A stretch of 64,000 bases of DNA from Enterovirga aerilata (GCF_013044135.1 NZ_JABEPP010000004.1:331331-395330); one strand, 5' to 3'. Numbered from the stretch's first letter, positions 53,339 through 62,011 are shown. Made by a program: numbers and translations. The notes: generated from the letters alone by a model not told the origin.

Positions 53339-54385
53339 CTAGTGCGAGGTCGGCGCGGCGCCGGCGGGCTCGCCCAGGCGATACCACCGGGACATGGTGC
53401 GGACCCACCCGCCTGCCGGGTCGGCGGCGTAGAGGTCGCTGGTCCAGATGCGGCGCCCGAGCGGGAAATCGGGGTGGCCGGTCACCTCGCCGGTGACGAT
53501 CCGGAGGGGTTTGGTATCCGGGCTCCAGTTGCGGAGCACGGGCGCGTCGGCGAGGTCGGCCGGCGTCGGTCGCTCGCCATCGGCGATACCGTCGAGCACG
53601 TCCGACAGGTCGCGCAGGCGCTCGGATAGGGAGCGGCTGTCACGCTGGATGGGATGCGCGTTCGGGCCGCCCAGGGCGGCTGCGATCTCGGCGGCGTTGG
53701 CCTGCGGGTTTTGAGTAGCGGCGTCGAGTGCGGCGAGGAGGATTGCGCCGGTTCGGAGCGTGTGCGGCATGGGTTTGCCGTCGAAGAGTGCTGCCTCCTC
53801 CTCTCGGCTCGGGGCCGGGATGGCGACCGGCAGGCTGCGCGGCGCAGCGCCGATTCCGAGGCGACGGTTGAAGGCGGCCGCCGCGTGCGCGCCGCCGCCG
53901 CGGCCGCACGCGAGCAGTCGGGCAGGTGCGGGTGGACGGGAGTTTGCCGATGCCCATCCGGCCTGGACGGCACGTTCGGCGGGCGTGTCCAGGCTGTTGG
54001 TGGAGAGCGCGACTCGGGCGGCGTGCTCGTCGAGCGGGGTGGGCCCGACCGGGACGAGTGCGGCATCGAGCCGGGCGCGCAGGGCCTCGTGACGGATGAG
54101 GGTGCCAGGCAAGTCGAGCACGACGAGCCGGCCTTGCTGGAGGGCGGCTGCGATCTCTTCGTCCGCGCGAAAGGCGATCTCGGGCTCCGCGTCGATCTCG
54201 CGTTCGACGACCCGGACGGCGTCCCCGCGTCCAGGCGCAGGGGGAAGGGTTGTGTCGCCTGGCCGGACGATTCTGACCAGGGTGGTCGGGGTATCGGTTT
54301 CGGCGTGGTTTGCGTGGGCGAGCAGGAGGGCGGCGTAGGCGGCGTCGCTACGGCCCGCGAGGCTGAAGAGAGCGATGATGGAGAT
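53339..54385 (-). CDS. Degenerate ParA/MinD-like protein
   Basis: The protein has a ParA-like N-terminus (IIALFSLAGRSDAAYAALLL), where the Walker A is replaced by AGRSDAA without the Lys residues, and a Walker B-like GRLVVLDLPGTLIRHE. The C-terminus holds RRIWTSDLYAADPAGGW and MSRWYRLG. No ATG or GTG is near the natural start. AAGGAGG lies 7 nt before an ATC codon at 54385, and the frame is open to a TTG at 54442 (367 aa). An ATC start is possible but unproven. Likely ATPase-dead, in the plasmid-maintenance-like cluster. Confidence 0.55.
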   Translation of the reverse strand: MSIIALFSLAGRSDAAYAALLLAHANHAETDTPTTLVRIVRPGDTTLPPAPGRGDAVRVVEREIDAEPEIAFRADEEIAAALQQGRLVVLDLPGTLIRHEALRARLDAALVPVGPTPLDEHAARVALSTNSLDTPAERAVQAGWASANSRPPAPARLLACGRGGGAHAAAAFNRRLGIGAAPRSLPVAIPAPSREEEAALFDGKPMPHTLRTGAILLAALDAATQNPQANAAEIAAALGGPNAHPIQRDSRSLSERLRDLSDVLDGIADGERPTPADLADAPVLRNWSPDTKPLRIVTGEVTGHPDFPLGRRIWTSDLYAADPAGGWVRTMSRWYRLGEPAGAAPTSH

Positions 54386-54559
54386 GGGTGATCCTCCTTC
54401 GCACGGAATCCGGCCGCGCTCGGGCGAGCGGAGCTCGTCCAAGTGCAGCCAGATTTCGTTGTCAGCAGAAGAAGCGAATTATCCCACGAAAACCGGCGAC
54501 AATGCAATTGTTGATCTTTGCCGTCAATCCGGAATGCGGAAGTATAGTTAACGGTTTGA

Positions 54560-54856
54560 CTACTGAAAGAACCAGTTATCTTCGTCGTCGCCGAAGGTGT
54601 CGGGCGCGAGCCCAAGGACCGCGTCCAGGGCCTCGCCGAAATCGTCGAAGTCCGGATCGATGGCGTAGCTCGTCGGCGAGGCGTGCAGGAGCTCGTCCTC
54701 GATGTTGGCCTCCAGGATTGTCGGGGGCGCGATCCGGGAGCGGCGGTCAGGCCGGGCGCGAACGGGCACACGCCGGCGCCGGTCAGTCGGGAGAGCGGGA
54801 GCGAAGGTGGGCTGGGGCCGGAATGTGCCCCTGGTCTGCGGCTTGGGCTCGGTCAT
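54560..54856 (-). CDS. Small basic-acidic protein, divergent from kfrA-like gene
   Basis: This 98-aa protein has a basic Pro/Arg-rich N-terminal half (about 1-45) and a strongly acidic C-terminus with FDDFGEALDAVLG and FGDDEDNWFFQ. GAGGA stands before ATG 54856. It sits upstream of the ParA-like gene on the same strand and divergent from the KfrA-like gene. A small partition or adaptor protein is conceivable; no family is recognised. Confidence 0.5.
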   Translation of the reverse strand: MTEPKPQTRGTFRPQPTFAPALPTDRRRRVPVRARPDRRSRIAPPTILEANIEDELLHASPTSYAIDPDFDDFGEALDAVLGLAPDTFGDDEDNWFFQ

Positions 54857-54862
54857 GGCGTC

Positions 54863-54917
54863 CTCGTTCTTCGAACGAGCGAATAGTGCCACACTGAAAC
54901 CTCTAGTGGCTAGAGGT
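54863..54917. promoter_or_regulatory. Two palindromes in the divergent promoter region
   Basis: CTCGTTC-TTC-GAACGAG (54863-54879) is a perfect hairpin or operator just before the 98-aa gene. ACCTCTAG-TGG-CTAGAGGT (54899-54917) is a perfect 19-bp palindrome resembling MerR-family operators; its left half ACCTCTAG recurs upstream of the zinc ATPase (61887-61894). No merR gene is seen in the window. It may equally be a partition or KfrA site. Confidence 0.45.
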
Positions 54918-54998
54918 ATCCTTGAGGTTGTTAGACGGGACCCTGGGCGGATACGGACAAGTTTAGCGATCCGCCTGGGCGCAGTGCGACTCGCCGCC

Positions 54999-55036
54999 CG
55001 TAGCAGTAGCGGTAGCGCTACTTTGCTACTGCTACG
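54999..55036. promoter_or_regulatory. Nested inverted repeats upstream of the KfrA-like gene
   Basis: CGTAGCAGTAGC (54999-55010) and GCTACTGCTACG (55025-55036) are perfect 12-bp inverted arms. Between them lies a second perfect palindrome GTAGCGCTAC (55012-55021). The unit GTAGC/GCTAC occurs six times within 38 bp. It ends 52 bp before the KfrA-like start. KfrA proteins are autorepressors binding inverted repeats in their own promoter, so this is the likely operator. Confidence 0.55.
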
Positions 55037-55088
55037 GTTTGGCAACTTCGGGCGGACGATAGTCACCGTGGTTGTTGAAGGGGTGGCT

Positions 55089-56054
55089 ATGCCGACGCGG
55101 GAGCAGGTGGAGACGGCGGCGCGGGCGTTGCGGCGTGCGGGGGACCGGGTTTCCGTTCGCAATGTTCGGCGGCTGCTGCCGAAGGGGGGATCGTACAGCA
55201 GCATCGGTCCGCTTCTGGCGACGTGGAAGCTGGATGCGGACTATCGCCCGGGGAAACTTCCGCCGGCGGCTCCCGCGGGGTTGGGCCGGGCCGTGGACGC
55301 GTTTGTGGCGCAGGTTTGGGCGGCGGCGACGGCGGAAGCTGAGAAGGTGGTGTTGCGGGAGCGGAGGCGGCTTGACGAGCGGGAGCGTATTTTCGAGCGC
55401 GAGGCGGTTGCGGCTTGGGCGGAGGTCGACCGGCTGAACGAGGAGGTTTCCAGGCTGGAGGGTGAGGTGCGCCGGCTGCGCTTGCAGGTTCCGAGGGCGC
55501 CGTCGTCGGCTTCTTCTCCGGCGGAGAAGGTGTGCCAGGAGACGCCGGAGGAGGCGGCTCAGTTTGAGCGCATGCGCGGCTTCATTGGTTCGTTGCCGGG
55601 GAATTGGCTCGCGCGGGCGGATGGCTCCGGGAACAGGAGGGCGCCGCCGCCGAGCGATGCCGAAATGGAGGCTTTGCTGCAACCGCTAGAGGCGCGGTGG
55701 GCGGCCGAGCGGGATGCGGACGCGGCGCGCTCGCGGGAGGAGCGGTTCTGGGACGGGGTGATGGAGGAGGCAGCTGCGGTGCTGCGGGCGTCGAGTGAGG
55801 GGGTGCTCGGGACGGCGGAGATCTTGGCGGGTTTGGGGCCGGATGTCGTGGCGGCGGCCGAGGTGTTTGGCGGGCTCGACGAGGATGTTCTTTGCCGGAA
55901 GCTGCGGTTGGCGGTGGGCGACGACAAGTTGTTTCGTCTGCTGCGCAACGACCGTTACGGGCTTTCCGGAGACGACGGATCGCCGGGACGTCGGGGCGGG
56001 CGAGGTTCGGGGCCGGCGCAAGGATCGGGCCGGACGGGTTCGTCTCGGCGCTAG
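55089..56054 (+). CDS. KfrA-like DNA-binding protein
   Basis: This 321-aa protein has a KfrA N-terminal DNA-binding domain (VETAARALRRAGDRVSVRNV, then RLLPKGGSYSSIGPLLATWK) followed by a coiled coil (about 75-150, LNEEVSRLEGEVRRLRLQV). An additional C-terminal region has a second repeat-like helical part. KfrA proteins are plasmid-encoded autorepressors involved in stable maintenance. ATG 55089 starts the domain directly; the frame is open to 54702 but unlike KfrA. A promoter with nested inverted repeats lies upstream. Confidence 0.75.
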   Translation: MPTREQVETAARALRRAGDRVSVRNVRRLLPKGGSYSSIGPLLATWKLDADYRPGKLPPAAPAGLGRAVDAFVAQVWAAATAEAEKVVLRERRRLDERERIFEREAVAAWAEVDRLNEEVSRLEGEVRRLRLQVPRAPSSASSPAEKVCQETPEEAAQFERMRGFIGSLPGNWLARADGSGNRRAPPPSDAEMEALLQPLEARWAAERDADAARSREERFWDGVMEEAAAVLRASSEGVLGTAEILAGLGPDVVAAAEVFGGLDEDVLCRKLRLAVGDDKLFRLLRNDRYGLSGDDGSPGRRGGRGSGPAQGSGRTGSSRR

Positions 56055-56087
56055 AGCGGCGCGGAAGGGTGGAGCGAGGCTGGCCCT

Positions 56088-57377
56088 TCAGCGCCGGGTG
56101 ATGTTGCCGGGTTCGGGCTCGTCGCTCCACTGGAAGCCGGGATAGACGAAGGCGGACCTGATCGACTCGCAATCGGCGGGCGAGACCCCTGCGGCCCGGC
56201 AGGTGCCGTACCAGCGCGTTTCGACGATGTCGCGCAGGTGATTGATGAGGTCCGATGCCTCTTCCTGCGCCATTGCGAAGCGGCCGCACTCCGACAGGAG
56301 ATTGTCGCGGGTGGCAAGGCGTCCCTGTGCTCCGACCTCCATGGCAAGGGTTCGGCCATCCTGGGCGACCATGGGGGTAGGCACGAGATCGTATGCGGGG
56401 GCGAGCCGCCAGCCCCGTCCATCGCCGAGGACGGCGTGGTTGCGGGGATGATCGTCGACGTTTGAGATCAGGGCGTTGAAGATCACCCGCCGGAACAGTT
56501 CGCGCCGGGAGCTTTCCTCGTTGAGGTCGCGACGTCTGATTTCGTCCGCAAAGAGCGGGTAGGACCACCGGGTGCGGTCGGCAGAGGTTTCGCTGGCGTC
56601 GAGGAAGGTGACCCCGCTGATCATGCGGTGGCGCAGATAACCGTTATCGGCGCGCTCGCGGTCGAACCGCTTGACGAACAGGACGGGTCTGTTGCCGACC
56701 TCGACGACTTTGGACTGCGAGGCGGAGATCCCGCATTCGCGCGCGAGCTCCAGCATTGCGTGCTCGACGCGGGGGTTGTCCCAGGCATCGTCGGGCCGGC
56801 TGAACTTGGCCAGCCACAAGCCTTCGTCGTCTTCGACGACGGTTTTTGGTCGAGCGCCGCCCATGGAGGTGCCTAGGAGGTGCAGCTTCTGCACCTGACG
56901 ATTGAGCGGCGTGTCCTTGATGGGGTCGCCGCGGAGAAGCGCGTCGGCTGCGTCGAGGAGCTCGGGCAGGCGCAGCGTCCGGTTGAAGTCTCGCAGGGGT
57001 GCGGGCGGGACCGGGTTCAATCCGAATCCCAGGGCTCCGGCGCGGTCGTCGGGCGAGTTCAGGAGGTAGCCCATTTCGTCGAGCTCCCCGCCGAATTCGC
57101 GTTCGATGACCAGACGGCCCCAGCGGTCGGGAGCGGCATCCCGGAGCGACGGGAAGATGGCGCTCGCTCCGGCGATCTCCTTCACGACGTCGTCTAGGAC
57201 CGCGAGCCGTTGCGTGTCGATGGGCACCTTGTTCGGGCGGGCGAGATAGCTCCTGCCATAGATGAAGCGTCCGAGCGTGCTGCCGGAGCGCGCCGTCATG
57301 CGTTCGAACCGTCCGGCGACGACCGGTTCGACCGTGTCGGGCAGGGTGATGTAGACGAAGCAACCGCTAGAAGTCAT
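56088..57377 (-). CDS. hipA: HipA-family Ser/Thr kinase toxin
   Basis: This 429-aa HipA has an N-terminal subdomain (FVYITLPDTVEPVVAGRFER), a Gly-rich loop TSMGGARPKTVV, the catalytic-type NVDDHPRNHAVL and metal-binding LAPAYDLVPTP. HipA kinases phosphorylate aminoacyl-tRNA synthetases such as GltX, halting translation. Its start overlaps the end of the Xre partner gene by 11 nt. Confidence 0.88.
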   Translation of the reverse strand: MTSSGCFVYITLPDTVEPVVAGRFERMTARSGSTLGRFIYGRSYLARPNKVPIDTQRLAVLDDVVKEIAGASAIFPSLRDAAPDRWGRLVIEREFGGELDEMGYLLNSPDDRAGALGFGLNPVPPAPLRDFNRTLRLPELLDAADALLRGDPIKDTPLNRQVQKLHLLGTSMGGARPKTVVEDDEGLWLAKFSRPDDAWDNPRVEHAMLELARECGISASQSKVVEVGNRPVLFVKRFDRERADNGYLRHRMISGVTFLDASETSADRTRWSYPLFADEIRRRDLNEESSRRELFRRVIFNALISNVDDHPRNHAVLGDGRGWRLAPAYDLVPTPMVAQDGRTLAMEVGAQGRLATRDNLLSECGRFAMAQEEASDLINHLRDIVETRWYGTCRAAGVSPADCESIRSAFVYPGFQWSDEPEPGNITRR

Positions 57378-57714
57378 TGCTCATGCCGCCGAGTGTCGGA
57401 CGGGCACGCGAGCGGGCCTTGCTGGCTTCGAGGGCCAGCCCTTCGGCGTCGCGTTCGGGTGCGGCGAGTTCGGCAACGTCGTTCGCGAGGCCGTACACCC
57501 AACATGCTGTGACGTAGGTTCCCGCGGTGACGGTCGGATCGCCGCGTTCCGCTTGCGCCAGAGTGGTGCGGTGCACGCCGATGCGCTTTGCAACGTCATC
57601 GAGGGTGAGATTGCGGCGAAGGCGAGCCGTCCGCAGGTTCTTGCCGAGAGACTTGAGAGCGCGGTCGGCTTCGTAGGGGAGAGGTGTCCCCCGCTTCCGG
57701 TCCATGACCGTCAT
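57367..57714 (-). CDS. hipB: HipB-like Xre antitoxin
   Basis: This 115-aa protein has a classic helix-turn-helix (LRRNLTLDDVAKRIGVHRTT, then LAQAERGDPTVTAGTY) and a C-terminal tail with an Arg-rich KARSRARPTLGG. It would neutralise HipA and repress the operon. Start ATG 57714 (a second ATG follows at 57705). The operon promoter lies in the adjacent 274-bp gap. Confidence 0.85.
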   Translation of the reverse strand: MTVMDRKRGTPLPYEADRALKSLGKNLRTARLRRNLTLDDVAKRIGVHRTTLAQAERGDPTVTAGTYVTACWVYGLANDVAELAAPERDAEGLALEASKARSRARPTLGGMSNDF

Positions 57715-57740
57715 GTCAACTCTGCCCGACTTAGATGGCG

Positions 57741-57832
57741 ATAAGGGCGCTTATAACCGACACAGAACCCAACACGCAAGCTTTCTTCTGCCGGCGTCGC
57801 CTTTAGCCGACAAAAAATCAGATAATGTCGGC
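57741..57832. promoter_or_regulatory. hipBA promoter and operator-like palindromes
   Basis: On the minus strand TTGCGT (57774-57779) and TATAAG (57750-57755) form -35 and -10 boxes 18 bp apart. ATAAG-GGCG-CTTAT (57741-57754), a perfect palindrome, covers the -10 box. A second inverted repeat GCCGACA (57806-57812)/TGTCGGC (57826-57832) lies further upstream. HipB autoregulation at these sites is inferred. Confidence 0.55.
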
Positions 57833-57988
57833 GTTACAAAGCTGCTGCAGTTGGCAGGGCCTCCATCAACGGTCCAGCACTCAGGCATGTGGGTTTGCGC
57901 CGACCAGACACCTATCCAGGTCTCGAAGATGGAACGCGGCTATCGCGCGAGTCACCCGGTGCGACACCCCGCGACCTCGCGGAAGGTC

Positions 57989-58498
57989 TCAGCGCGTCTC
58001 GGCGACGACCGCGAGGGCGGCTGCATCGGCATCGTCGATCCAGGGACGGTTGGCGTCCGGTCTCGCGAGCAGATCAGCGAGCATCCTGAGGCCCCATCGG
58101 TATTCGCCGGTTCCCATCCAGACGTGGTTCCGGCTGAGCACGAGCAAGGTGTACGACCAGTCCATGGAAGGCTCGTCGCCGTCGAACGTGAGCGGCATGC
58201 TGAACTTGGCATCATAGGGCCAGTAGACGTTGTCTCCGCTGTACCGAACGATCAATCCGCAGGTCGGCCCGCCCTGGGCCAGGCGGACCTCCCAGCCTTT
58301 GCAATGGCGCCGGGCGAGGTTTTCTTTCGCCTCGAAGCTGAGACGAGATTCCGTCCAGAGGGGCTGATCTTGCAGGGCCCCCTGCCCGTCGAAGCGCCGT
58401 GTTTCGAAGTCGTACGTTCGCGGCTGTGTCAGCCCTTGCGCGTCGAGCGGGTGCATGGCTGTCGTCGCGGTCTGCCGCCGCCATGGACGTCTGGGCAT
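57989..58498 (-). CDS. Uncharacterised protein downstream of the hipBA promoter region
   Basis: This protein of about 169 aa is of unrecognised family. It is rich in Trp and Asp, with LIVRYSGDNVYWPYDAKFSM, WSYTLLVLSRNHVWMGTGEY and a C-terminal helix LRMLADLLARPD. No membrane segment or signal peptide. ATG 58498 or GTG 58507 may start it. It is convergent to nothing and stands alone between hipBA and a gene remnant, both on the same strand. Confidence 0.5.
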   Translation of the reverse strand: MPRRPWRRQTATTAMHPLDAQGLTQPRTYDFETRRFDGQGALQDQPLWTESRLSFEAKENLARRHCKGWEVRLAQGGPTCGLIVRYSGDNVYWPYDAKFSMPLTFDGDEPSMDWSYTLLVLSRNHVWMGTGEYRWGLRMLADLLARPDANRPWIDDADAAALAVVAETR

Positions 58499-58729
58499 GG
58501 TGCGCACTCTGCCGTGCGACCGGTTCTCAGGATCCTAACTCCGTAGCGGTCACCGCGGAGACCTCGCGGGGCGGACACGAACGATTGTCGCGATCCCGGC
58601 GTGTGCCGTCCTGGCCGCTGGCTAAGGCAAGCTCCTCTTCAGGCGGTCATGCAGTGCGGCGGCGCTTAACGCCCGCCCTGTTCATGGGCCAGAGAGCGAG
58701 CTCGCCACGCAGTGCCTCCTGGGGGGGCT

Positions 58730-59092
58730 TCAATCAAACCTGAAGCCGAAGAGCCCGCCATCCTCGGCATCTGTGAGCCGAACAGGGAGAACCGCGTCGG
58801 CGATCCCGGGGTCCGCGAGAAGGCCGCTCCTTGCCGCTTCGTCACTGTTCATCGTGATGAGATACTGCCCCTTGATCCGGCCGGCGACGGAGGAACCGAA
58901 CTTGACGGCAGCTCTGACCTGTCGGGCATCCACTCCGTCGAACAAGTGGCTGTCGTGGAGGACGAAGCGCGGACCGCCCTCGAAGCGCTCGGCCGCCCGC
59001 TGCACCAGCATCATGTCGAAGCAGAAGACCTTCATCATGTCGATGCCGCCAAGGTTTCCGCCGCTGAGACGGCGGACGTGGCCGTGGGCGTC
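58730..59092 (-). pseudogene. C-terminal remnant of a DUF2326 protein (ABC-3C type)
   Basis: The last about 120 residues of a longer frame match the C-terminus of DUF2326 proteins, the SMC-like ATPases of ABC-three-component systems: GGNLGGIDMMKVFCFDMMLV, then GPRFVLHDSHLFDGVDARQV, QYLITMNSDEA and VLPVRLTDAEDGGLFGFRFD. The N-terminal ATPase half is absent and upstream residues do not match, so the gene has been truncated. It would be non-functional and marks an earlier defence or recombination locus. Confidence 0.65.
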
Positions 59093-59354
59093 TTGAAGGC
59101 CATGGACCCGAGCCGTCACGCAAAGTGGCTGGTTGCCATGCGCCACCACGCCAGACCGGAAGGTGCGGCTCCCGGAACATTCCGGGGGTAGACGTTCGTA
59201 GTCGGCTCCCAAACGGACGCGTCCCGTCGCATAGGCGAGTTTCCGCCCCCGCTCATCTGCTGGGCGAGCGGGGGGTGACCGCCTCTCGCGGCGGTGGGCC
59301 ACAAGCGACGTGCGGGAGGCGCGCCTGCCGCCGGAGGCAACGCGAGTGAAGCTT

Positions 59355-59708
59355 TCAACCCGGGGGCGCCCGCAAAGCCTTGTACAGGTTCTCTACCGCG
59401 TCGCTGAAGTCCGCCCCTCGGTTTGTCTCGCAGTACACCCGCAAGAACTCGGCCTGCTTCCGAAGCGGGAACGAGGCCGGCGACAGGTCGAGGTTCTCGT
59501 CCTTTCCTTCCGGTGCACGGATCAGGAGGCCGCTGAGGTATCCCTGCGCCCAGGCCATGTACTCGCGCCCGGCACGTGGGTCGGCCGAGGCCTGCTGGAG
59601 GAAGGTGGTGCACGGCACCGCGCCGATGCCGACGATCTTGACGGCTTGCGATGATGCCGGGGCCGGCGCGAAGAGCGCAGCCGCGATCAGAAGAGCGGAG
59701 CGGGTCAT
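59355..59708 (-). CDS. Small secreted protein
   Basis: This 117-aa protein has a signal peptide (ALLIAAALFAPAPASSQA) and two cysteines, in GAVPCTTFLQQA and LRVYCETNRG. The body is helical (EYMAWAQGYLSGLLI, then FSDAVENLYKALR). It recalls small periplasmic Rap1a- or HdeA-type proteins, but the match is weak. It follows the zntA-like gene's stop region with the same orientation; the zntA gene lies upstream. Confidence 0.55.
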   Translation of the reverse strand: MTRSALLIAAALFAPAPASSQAVKIVGIGAVPCTTFLQQASADPRAGREYMAWAQGYLSGLLIRAPEGKDENLDLSPASFPLRKQAEFLRVYCETNRGADFSDAVENLYKALRAPPG

Positions 59709-59712
59709 CGGT

Positions 59713-61857
59713 TCAGATCCTCGTGCTCAGGAGCCGCAGCGCGTTCGCGGTGACCAGGACGGTCGCGCCCGTGTCGGCGAGGATCGCCGGCCACAAGCCT
59801 GTCACGCCGAGGATGGTCGTCACCAGGAACACGGCCTTCAGGCCGAGCGACAGGCCGATGTTCGTCCTGATGTTGGCCATGGTGCGGCGGGACAGGTCGA
59901 CCATGCGCGCGACATCCGCGACACGGCCGTGCAGCACCGCCGCGTCGGCGGTCTCTAAGGCGACATCAGTTCCGCCCCCCATGGCGATGCCGACGTCGGC
60001 CGCGGCGAGCGCCGGGGCGTCGTTGATGCCGTCCCCGACCTTGGCGACCTTCTCGCCACTGGCCTGAAGCTCGCGGACGATGCGCTGCTTGTCCTCTGGC
60101 AGGAGGTCGGCACGCGGCTCGATGCCGAGGCTCGACGCAATTGCCGCGGCGGTGCGGGCGTTGTCCCCGGTGACCATGACGGCGCGGATGCCGAGTTCGC
60201 GCAGACGCTCCAGCCCGGCCCTCGCGTCCGGACGAGGCTCGTCCCTCATGGCAATCAGGCCAGCAACCTCCCTGTCGACGAGGAGCACGGAAACGGTCTT
60301 GCCGTCGCCTCGAAGGTCTTCGATCCGCGCGCTCTGCTCTGCCTTCAAGCTGGACCGCTCAGACGCGGCACCGACGGAACCGAGGAACACGGACGCACCG
60401 CCAACCTTCGCGGTCACGCCCTTGCCGCCAAGCGCGGAGGCTTCGCTCGCCGGCGGAACGGGGGCGCCAGCCTCGGTGGCCTTGTCGAGGATCGCCTTCG
60501 CGAGCGGATGCGAGGAGCCCGTCTCCAGGGCCGCCGCCAACGACAACACCTCTCGGTCAGTTCGGCCGAACGGGACCACGTCCGTCACCTTCGGCCGGCC
60601 CTCGGTCAGGGTGCCTGTCTTGTCCAGCGCGGCGACCGTGATCCGGCCGAGGCTTTCCAGGACCCCCCCTCCCTTCATGAGCAGTCCGCGCCGGGCTCCT
60701 GCCGATAGCCCTGCGGCGATGGCTGCCGGCGTGGAAATGACCAGCGCACAGGGGCAGCCGATGAGCAGGATCGCGAGGCCCTTGTAGACCCACTCGCCCC
60801 AGGGCGCTCCGACAAGAAGGGGAGGGAGCAGGGCGACAAGCGCTGCCACGGCCACGACGCCGGGCGTGTAGTAGCGCGAGAAGCGGTCGATGAAGCGCTC
60901 GGTCGGAGCCTTCGCCTCCTGCGCCTCCTCGACCAGCCGCACCACGCGCGCAATCGTGTTGTCCCGGGCGGCTGCGGTCACCCTTACACGGAGCGCGCCG
61001 TCTCCGTTGATGGTGCCAGCGAAGACCGAGTCATCGACGCCCTTGCGCTTCGGCACGCTTTCGCCCGTGACGGGAGCCTCGTCGACGCCGCTCTCGCCCT
61101 CGACGACGGTGCCATCCGCGGGAATGCGGTCTCCCGGGCGGACGAGCACGGTCTGGCCCACGGACAGCCTCTCGGCCGGGATCTCCTCTGTTCGGCCCTC
61201 GCACTCGACGAGTGCCGTCTTCGGCACCAGCTTCGTCAGACCCTGGATCGATGCGCGGGCTCGCCCGGCGGCAACGCCTTCCAGGAGCTCGCCCACGAGG
61301 AACAGAAACACGACGGCCGCAGCTTCCTCGGTGGCCCCGATGATGACCGCACCGAGTGCGGCGATTGTCATGAGCATCTCGATGGAGAACGGAATGCCCA
61401 GCCGGACAGCCGCGAAGGCACGCCGGGCCACGGGCACGAGGCCGATGGCGAGCGCGGCCAGGAACGCCCAGCGGTCGGCAGCCGGGAAGGCGCGACCAAC
61501 GAGGTAGGCGATCACGAGCGCAAGCCCGCATGAGGCGGTAAGATGCACCTTGGGGACGCGCCACCACGGTCCGGCGAAATCGTCGTGGTCGTGGCCGTGT
61601 AGGCCGGCCGCTTCGGCATCGTCTGATTGAGGTTCGGCAGGGTAGCCGGCAGCGCGGCTGGCCTTGGCAATCTCGCCAGGAGTTACAGCGGGATCGTGCC
61701 CCACGACCATGGTGCCTGCCGTGGCGGACACCCCGACATCCCTCACCCCGCGAACCCGCCTGACAGCGTTCTCCACCTTCGCCGCGCAGGACGCGCAATC
61801 CATCCCGGTCACCCGGAAGCGGGTCCGAGTGTCTCCGCCAAGTGCCGCGTCAGCCAT
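59713..61857 (-). CDS. zntA: P1B-type heavy-metal ATPase (Zn/Cd/Pb)
   Basis: This 714-aa P1B ATPase has an N-terminal metal-binding domain (VTGMDCASCAAKVENAVRRV), the His-rich GLHGHDHDDFAGPWW linker, eight expected membrane helices with the CPC motif in LLIGCPCALVIS, phosphorylation site DKTGTLTEG, and GDGINDAPAL. CPC pumps with this layout export Zn, Cd and Pb. ATG 61857 has GAAGGAGA upstream. Its promoter has the 19-bp spacer and operator of MerR-family control. Confidence 0.92.
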   Translation of the reverse strand: MADAALGGDTRTRFRVTGMDCASCAAKVENAVRRVRGVRDVGVSATAGTMVVGHDPAVTPGEIAKASRAAGYPAEPQSDDAEAAGLHGHDHDDFAGPWWRVPKVHLTASCGLALVIAYLVGRAFPAADRWAFLAALAIGLVPVARRAFAAVRLGIPFSIEMLMTIAALGAVIIGATEEAAAVVFLFLVGELLEGVAAGRARASIQGLTKLVPKTALVECEGRTEEIPAERLSVGQTVLVRPGDRIPADGTVVEGESGVDEAPVTGESVPKRKGVDDSVFAGTINGDGALRVRVTAAARDNTIARVVRLVEEAQEAKAPTERFIDRFSRYYTPGVVAVAALVALLPPLLVGAPWGEWVYKGLAILLIGCPCALVISTPAAIAAGLSAGARRGLLMKGGGVLESLGRITVAALDKTGTLTEGRPKVTDVVPFGRTDREVLSLAAALETGSSHPLAKAILDKATEAGAPVPPASEASALGGKGVTAKVGGASVFLGSVGAASERSSLKAEQSARIEDLRGDGKTVSVLLVDREVAGLIAMRDEPRPDARAGLERLRELGIRAVMVTGDNARTAAAIASSLGIEPRADLLPEDKQRIVRELQASGEKVAKVGDGINDAPALAAADVGIAMGGGTDVALETADAAVLHGRVADVARMVDLSRRTMANIRTNIGLSLGLKAVFLVTTILGVTGLWPAILADTGATVLVTANALRLLSTRI

Positions 61858-61878
61858 GGTCGTCTCCTTCGACCAGCG

Positions 61879-61909
61879 CTTCTACGACCTCTAGTCGCTA
61901 TAGAGGCAA
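61879..61909 (-). promoter_or_regulatory. MerR-type promoter of the heavy-metal ATPase gene
   Basis: On the minus strand -35 TTGCCT (61904-61909) and -10 TAGAAG (61879-61884) are separated by 19 bp, the over-long spacing typical of MerR-family promoters. Palindrome CCTCTA-GTCGCTA-TAGAGG (61888-61906) lies across the spacer, like ZntR/CadR/PbrR sites. No merR-type gene is in the window, so the regulator must be encoded elsewhere. Confidence 0.7.
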
Positions 61910-62011
61910 GGGCGATCTCACCCGCTGCCGGGAGGACGTGGCGCAACCCTTGGCGCGGCTTTAGCCTGTGCCCCGCCGATTCTCTCGGGACCGCGGCAGC
62001 GAGGTTACCTG

